NCBI GenBank assembly: GCA_945873145.1
Contig: CAMCBZ010000003.1
Location: forward strand, 62,001 to 126,000
DNA: 64,000 bases
Source: an uncultured Prevotella sp.
GTDB lineage: Bacteria; Bacteroidota; Bacteroidia; Bacteroidales; Bacteroidaceae
Direction of reading: 5' to 3'
Shown: one piece after another, positions 59,381 through 64,000 of the stretch
Layout of the letters: every line of letters begins with the position of its first letter
How positions within the stretch are numbered: the stretch's first letter is position 1
Position numbers and translations under genes: made by a program
The notes under the pieces: generated by a model
What the model was told of the DNA's origin: nothing
Databases searched by the model: none
What the model saw: only the letters and a program-made list of their open reading frames with translations

Positions 59381-62365
59381 ATGATCGATCCACATATTAA
59401 GCAGCAGTTTCTCTCCGAGGTCAAGCAGGCCATTCCGGAAAGACAGATATATACCGACAGTCTTCGCACTTATGCTTGGGGAACAGACGCCAGCTTCTAC
59501 CGCATGACCCCGCAAGTCGTCGTCCGCACAAAGAACGAGCAGGAAGTGCAGGCTGCTTTCAAGGCGTGCAGAAAATACGCTATTCCGTTTACCCTCCGCG
59601 CGGCCGGCACTTCGCTCTCCGGACAGAGTTGTACTGACTCCGTGCTCATCGTGGCGGGCAAAGGTTGGGAGCAGTTCCACTTGGATGATGACAAGAATGC
59701 CATCACCCTTCAGCCCGGTATCACGGGAGAACGTGTGAACAAGATTTTGAAGCCTTATGGGCGTGTGTTCCCGCCTGACCCGGCCTCGGTGGGCAGTGCT
59801 ATGGTCGGTTGCATCGTGGTCAACAACGCCTCGGGCATGAACTGCGGCGTGCATGCCAACAGCGATCACATGTTGCTCAGTGCCCGCCTCATTCTTACCG
59901 ATGGCACCATTCTCGATACCGGCGATGAGCAGAGCCGTGAGGCTTTCCGGAAAAGTCATCCCGAGTTTATCAACAAAATCGAGACTCTGCGTGATGAGGT
60001 GCGGAAGGATGCTGACCTCACGGAGCGCATCAGGTATAAGTATTCCATCAAGAACGTCACGGGTCTCAACATCCGGCCGCTTGTCGACTACGACGATCCC
60101 TTCGACATCATTGCACACAGTATCGTGGGTTCTGAGGGAACGCTTGCCTTCCTCTCCGGTGTCCGCATGAGAACGCTGCACGAATATCCTTACCGCGCTT
60201 CGGCTATGGTTTATTTCCAGACCATGGAGGAGAGCTGCAAGGCCATCGTCGCTTTGAAACAGTTGAAAGCCGACGAGGACGACATGGCGATGACCTATGA
60301 GGATCTCAAGGTAAAGAGTGCGGAGATGCTTGACTATCTGTCGTTGCAGAGTGTCGACGACCCCATTTTTCTCAACTATAAGAACGATGTGGATGCAGGC
60401 CGTGTCGGCGGCGTAGCCAAAGGCGACTATCACAATCTCACGGCTGTCCTCACCGAGACCAAGGCCTTGACGCCGGAAGGCCTGAAGGCAAATATCCAGG
60501 AGATCATGGACACGCTCTCGCGGTTTAACCTCTATGGCGAGCCCGTCTTCACCGATGATCCGAAGGTCTACGGAAAGTACTGGTCTATCCGCTCCGGCAT
60601 CTTCCCAGCCGTGGGCGGCCAGCGCCCTGTCGGTTCTTCCTGTCTCATCGAGGATGTGGCGTTTCATATCGAGGACCTGCCACATGCTACGGTGGATCTG
60701 CAGCAGCTCATCGCGCGCCACGGCTATAAGGATGCCTGCATCTATGGTCATGCCTTCGAGGGCAACTATCACTTCATCCTCAATCAGAGTTTCGCCACAA
60801 AGGACGAGGTGGAGCGCTACCGCAACATGATGGAGGATGTGGTGAAGCTTGTCGTGGGCAAATACGACGGTTCCTTGAAGGCCGAGCATGGCACGGGCCG
60901 CAATATGGCGCCGTTTGTCAAATATGAGTGGGGAGAGAAAGCCTACAGTGTGATGAAACAGTTGAAGCACATCTTCGACCCCGACAATATCCTCAACCCG
61001 GGTGTCATCTTCAATGATGATCCCGACTGTTTCATTGAGCATCTCAAGCCGTTGCCCGTGCTTCACTACAACCTCAAGCCGCGCCAGGAAGAAGGAGGCA
61101 ATCATCTGTCAGGCTCTACGATGAAAGAGATGCTGCAAGGCGTAGAGAAAGCAAACCGCTGTATCGAATGCGGATTCTGCGAGATCAACTGTCTGTCGTG
61201 TGGCTTCACGCTCTCTTCAAGAATGCGTATCGCCTCTCAGCGGGAGATGCTTCGTCTCAGACTGACCGGTGAGGATCCGAAACGGCTCGCGGAGATGGAG
61301 AAAGACTATCGTTACCTTGGTGAACAGACGTGTGCCACGGATGGCCTGTGCGCTACCTCGTGCCCGATGAAAATCAACACGGGCGACCTCACCCATCTGT
61401 TGCGCCAGCTCTTTATGGATCAGCATCCCTCGCAGCGTGCTATTGGCCAGATGGGTGCCAACCATCTCAGTGCCATGAAAGATGTGGTGCGCGGCGCGCT
61501 CACCGCAGCCTCATTAGGCCGGAACGTAATCGGTACAACAGCCATGAAGAAAGTGTGTGGTGCCCTTCATCAGCTCGGCGTTCCACAATGGTCTACGGCT
61601 ATGCCAGGTGCCATCCGTAACCCGTCTCAGGCGATGTTGGATCAGCAGCCGTTGGAGTTGAAGGTGGTCTATCTGCCGAGTTGCATCAATCAGACGATGG
61701 GACTGACGAAAGGCGCTCCCGCTAAGCTCCCGCTTGTCAAGGAGACGTGTGCCCTGTTGCACAAAGCCGGATACGAGGTGATCTTCCCGAAGAATATGAA
61801 GAACCTTTGCTGCGGACAGATATGGGAGAGCAAGGGCATGACAGATATCGCTGACCGAAAGACTGCCGAGACCGAGCAGGCGCTCTATGAGGCCAGTGAA
61901 GGTGGCCGCTGGCCCGTGCTCTGTGACCAGAGTCCTTGTCTCCACCGACTGAAGAAGATGGTCACCCGTGTCAAGCTCTACGAGCCCGCAGAGTTTATCT
62001 TCACATTTCTAAAAGACAGGCTTACGTTCCATCCTACTCATCGTCCTGTAGCCATTCACCTGACCTGCTCCACGCGTGAGATGGGACTCTGCGACACGAT
62101 GCTCGCAGTGGCACGCATGTGCACCGACAACGTCTTTGTGCCGGAAGGCATCGGCTGTTGCGGTTTTGCCGGTGACCGTGGCTTCTCACGTCCCGAGCTC
62201 AACGACTGGGCTTTGCGCTCGCTCCACGGGCAGATAGCGGAGCATCATATCGAGCGTGGCTATTCCAACAGCCGGACGTGCGAGATCGGACTGGAGGCAC
62301 ATGCCGGCATCCCATACATGAGCATCGTGTATCTCGTCAACGAGTGCACAGAGCCACGGAACTGA
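59381..62365 (+). CDS. FAD-binding and (Fe-S)-binding oxidoreductase (D-lactate/2-hydroxyacid dehydrogenase type)
   Basis: 994 residues, a fusion of GlcD-like and GlcF-like parts. FAD-binding domain (about 35-240) with TLRAAGTSLSGQSCTDSVLI and PDPASVGSAMVGCIVVNNAS; FAD-oxidase C-terminal domain to about 555 (LKAEHGTGRNMAPFVKYEWG, then HIFDPDNILNPGVIFND). Two ferredoxin-type motifs follow: CIECGFCEINCLSCG (about 589) and CATDGLCATSCPM (about 649). Two CCG-type domains are at the C-terminus (LPSCINQTMG...NLCCGQIWESKG; LTCSTREMGL...GIGCCGFAGDRG). Oxidises D-lactate or a related 2-hydroxyacid and feeds electrons to the quinone pool. Own promoter. Cytoplasmic side, no signal peptide. Confidence 0.9.
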   Translation: MIDPHIKQQFLSEVKQAIPERQIYTDSLRTYAWGTDASFYRMTPQVVVRTKNEQEVQAAFKACRKYAIPFTLRAAGTSLSGQSCTDSVLIVAGKGWEQFHLDDDKNAITLQPGITGERVNKILKPYGRVFPPDPASVGSAMVGCIVVNNASGMNCGVHANSDHMLLSARLILTDGTILDTGDEQSREAFRKSHPEFINKIETLRDEVRKDADLTERIRYKYSIKNVTGLNIRPLVDYDDPFDIIAHSIVGSEGTLAFLSGVRMRTLHEYPYRASAMVYFQTMEESCKAIVALKQLKADEDDMAMTYEDLKVKSAEMLDYLSLQSVDDPIFLNYKNDVDAGRVGGVAKGDYHNLTAVLTETKALTPEGLKANIQEIMDTLSRFNLYGEPVFTDDPKVYGKYWSIRSGIFPAVGGQRPVGSSCLIEDVAFHIEDLPHATVDLQQLIARHGYKDACIYGHAFEGNYHFILNQSFATKDEVERYRNMMEDVVKLVVGKYDGSLKAEHGTGRNMAPFVKYEWGEKAYSVMKQLKHIFDPDNILNPGVIFNDDPDCFIEHLKPLPVLHYNLKPRQEEGGNHLSGSTMKEMLQGVEKANRCIECGFCEINCLSCGFTLSSRMRIASQREMLRLRLTGEDPKRLAEMEKDYRYLGEQTCATDGLCATSCPMKINTGDLTHLLRQLFMDQHPSQRAIGQMGANHLSAMKDVVRGALTAASLGRNVIGTTAMKKVCGALHQLGVPQWSTAMPGAIRNPSQAMLDQQPLELKVVYLPSCINQTMGLTKGAPAKLPLVKETCALLHKAGYEVIFPKNMKNLCCGQIWESKGMTDIADRKTAETEQALYEASEGGRWPVLCDQSPCLHRLKKMVTRVKLYEPAEFIFTFLKDRLTFHPTHRPVAIHLTCSTREMGLCDTMLAVARMCTDNVFVPEGIGCCGFAGDRGFSRPELNDWALRSLHGQIAEHHIERGYSNSRTCEIGLEAHAGIPYMSIVYLVNECTEPRN

Positions 62366-62396
62366 TAAGAAGATGGATCAAGAAGCAAGATGACAA

Positions 62397-64000
62397 ATGG
62401 CAAGTGACTTTGGAAAGACGTGGTGGGGAAGCGAATGGCTTCGCTCGCTGACAAACATAGACTATGCTAACCGCATCCCTCGTGGCGCCCGCTACGCACG
62501 CAATGGCTCGGTAAAGGAAATCGTGATCAGCGACAATGTCATCGATGCGAAAGTACAGGGTTCGAGGCGAACGCCCTACTCTGTGACTATCAAGGTGGAC
62601 AAGTTCTCTGCCAAGGAGACCGACGCCCTGATGGACGGCATCCTCGCGCATCCTGCTATTGTCGCTGAGCTGCTCAATCGCAAGTTGTCGCCTGCCGTCA
62701 ACGATATCGCAAAGGAAAACAGACTGAAGGTATTCCCGACTTCCTGGCGTGACCTTGGCATGATCTGCTCCTGCCCTGACTGGGCAGTGCCCTGTAAGCA
62801 CATTGCCGCAGTGATCTATATGGTGGGGCAGGAGATCGACAACAATCCTTTCCTTGTCTTCAAGCTCCATGGCGTGGACATCATCGGCGAGTTGGCTAAG
62901 CGCGGCATCGCCATTGATGCCGGGAAGATGTCGGCGGTTCCCGATGAGCGTGAGGCATTCGGCCTTGTACCGTTATTGGACAAGACTGATAAAAAAGATT
63001 CCCCACAATGTTTGCCGCGCTTCGACTTCAGTAAGATTGCCAACTTGGGTGAGGCCATCTTGAAGTTGTTGCCTGCATCTCCGGCCTTCTATGCTGATGG
63101 TGATTTTATGAATCGCTATGAAGAGAACATGAAGCGCGCGGCGAAGGCAGCGAGGAATATTCTCAATGGCAAGAAATACGTCTACGAAGCGTTGGACTCA
63201 AGTATCGGTCACCTGCCGAAGAAAGATGTATCGGATATCCGCCTCGTCGTGGACAAGAATCATCATGTTGAGGCTCATTTCTCAGGTTATAAGACCAAGA
63301 ACAGCGTGGTGGACCTGATGGAATATCTTTCTGCTTTGCCGGAAGAGAAGATTTATGAGAGCAGCAACACCGTCTTCGCTTTCCGGAGTTGCTTCGTCCT
63401 TGCGTTGCGTCTCGCGGTCAAGGGCAATATCGAGCCGGTCATCGTTCAGCAGAAGGATGGCAGTGTGAATGTCGCTTGGACTCCATTTATGTCGGATAAG
63501 CAGACGGCTGCCATCCTTGAACAACTTGACGCGTTCTTCACCAAAGACAGCATTGTCTTGAAGTGTACGGGAAGAAGCAAGCTCGTCCCGTCGAGGCCAG
63601 CGTGGTTCATCTGCTCTTGCTTTCTGACGGTTCTCGTACGCCAAACTCATAAACCACTGACGTGGTGGGACAAGGTCTACGAGCTGTTCTTTGATGATGA
63701 TTGGGAGAAGTTCGACGGTGTAGGAGAGAAAAATGTTCCCGGCGGTATCAAGAGCTGGACAGACCATCTGTCGGCTCCCCAATTGCGCTATTTGCCAATG
63801 ATCATGGTACGCGATGAAAGTGAGGATGGCAGTGAGTTCCTTCTTGAAATGACAGTGGCAGACGCTCAGGCCAACGACCAGACAGAGGTTGCCCTGCACG
63901 ATGTCTTTACGGACAAGACCTATCAGCGTGCACGGTATAATATCCTCCGCGATGTCTCACTGTTGTCATCCCTTGTTCCCGGCATCGACCAGTATCTTGC
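62397..64000 (+). CDS. SWIM zinc-finger protein, probable N-terminus of a SNF2-type helicase (partial)
   Basis: Open from ATG 62397 (MASDFGKTWWGSEWLRSLTN) to the window edge, 534 codons, C-terminus missing. The SWIM finger reads MICSCPDWAVPCKHIAAVIY (about residues 120-139), with the CxC...CxH ligands; the TWWGxxW N-terminus is typical of bacterial SWIM proteins. In Bacteroidota this layout commonly precedes a SNF2/DEAD-like helicase domain, which would lie beyond 64000; that is inference. Probably DNA- or nucleoprotein-binding. Begins 31 bp after the dehydrogenase and may be co-transcribed. Confidence 0.8.
   Translation, partial: MASDFGKTWWGSEWLRSLTNIDYANRIPRGARYARNGSVKEIVISDNVIDAKVQGSRRTPYSVTIKVDKFSAKETDALMDGILAHPAIVAELLNRKLSPAVNDIAKENRLKVFPTSWRDLGMICSCPDWAVPCKHIAAVIYMVGQEIDNNPFLVFKLHGVDIIGELAKRGIAIDAGKMSAVPDEREAFGLVPLLDKTDKKDSPQCLPRFDFSKIANLGEAILKLLPASPAFYADGDFMNRYEENMKRAAKAARNILNGKKYVYEALDSSIGHLPKKDVSDIRLVVDKNHHVEAHFSGYKTKNSVVDLMEYLSALPEEKIYESSNTVFAFRSCFVLALRLAVKGNIEPVIVQQKDGSVNVAWTPFMSDKQTAAILEQLDAFFTKDSIVLKCTGRSKLVPSRPAWFICSCFLTVLVRQTHKPLTWWDKVYELFFDDDWEKFDGVGEKNVPGGIKSWTDHLSAPQLRYLPMIMVRDESEDGSEFLLEMTVADAQANDQTEVALHDVFTDKTYQRARYNILRDVSLLSSLVPGIDQYL

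Noticed and set aside
59348..61105. 585-codon open frame antisense to the FAD/Fe-S dehydrogenase
   Set aside because: Covers the dehydrogenase FAD domains, which are unmistakable; the antisense frame is a composition effect.
1..64000. tRNA or rRNA genes
   Set aside because: No CCA-ended cloverleaf or 16S/23S/5S segment was noticed on either strand; a covariance scan would be decisive.

Overview
The window reads as a chromosomal segment of a Prevotella-like member of the Bacteroidota. The grounds are: (i) most genes are preceded by the Bacteroidota-type promoter (TAnnTTTG at about -7, usually about 20 bp downstream of a TTTG-like -33 element) rather than by a Shine-Dalgarno/sigma70 layout; (ii) str, S10, spc and alpha operons are fused into one run without tuf or adk; (iii) there are secreted polysaccharide-degrading enzymes, a TonB-dependent receptor and a type IX secretion-like C-terminal tail. 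No rRNA, tRNA, insertion sequence or CRISPR array was seen.

Layout. 1-7.7 kb: a GH127 arabinofuranosidase (runs off the left edge), an AAA-ATPase/PD-(D/E)XK protein, a GH3 lipoprotein and a proline iminopeptidase-like peptidase, with two unusual tandem-repeat arrays at 2.26-2.52 kb and another repeat cluster at 7.65-7.77 kb. 8.0-26.9 kb: a DUF3467 protein, then the ribosomal super-operon rpsL-rpsG-fusA-rpsJ-rplCDWB-rpsS-rplV-rpsC-rplP-rpmC-rpsQ-rplNXE-rpsN-rpsH-rplFR-rpsE-rpmD-rplO-secY-map-infA-rpmJ | rpsM-rpsK-rpsD-rpoA-rplQ, with an internal promoter before rpsM and intercistronic stem-loops at rpsL/rpsG, fusA/rpsJ and rpsN/rpsH. 27-34.7 kb: a glycine-zipper lipoprotein, an RlpA-like protein, an Rpn-family nuclease with a tetrapeptide repeat, gdhA, a dicarboxylate/amino-acid symporter, two small proteins, a duplicated membrane protein and a frameshifted HU-like remnant. 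35-43.4 kb: heme synthesis (hemE; hemN-hemG-hemD) with a TonB receptor and an MFS transporter embedded on the other strand. 43.6-49.1 kb: a C_GCAxxG_C_C protein, a 1006-residue receiver/PEP-pyruvate-binding fusion, a small secreted protein and an FMN-binding/4Fe-4S membrane protein. 49-57 kb: a carbohydrate-degradation cluster (GH43, GH88, alpha/beta hydrolase, GH97, 5'-truncated polysaccharide lyase) without SusC/SusD. 57-64 kb: a BlaI/BlaR1-like pair, a FAD/Fe-S D-lactate-type dehydrogenase and the start of a SWIM-domain protein.

The least explained signals are: a promoter-to-terminator segment of about 200 nt on the minus strand at 52.12-52.33 kb, whose predicted transcript has one C in a 113-nt stretch, AGGUU repeated at 15-17 nt spacing, no AUG, and a dyad over its promoter (candidate small RNA or GH88 leader); abutting 22-bp and 32-bp periodic arrays at 2.26-2.52 kb; a symmetric 92-bp inverted repeat at 35.05 kb; a pair of paralogous promoter segments 8.4 kb apart; and the receiver/PEP-pyruvate-binding fusion protein that shows no phosphohistidine domain.
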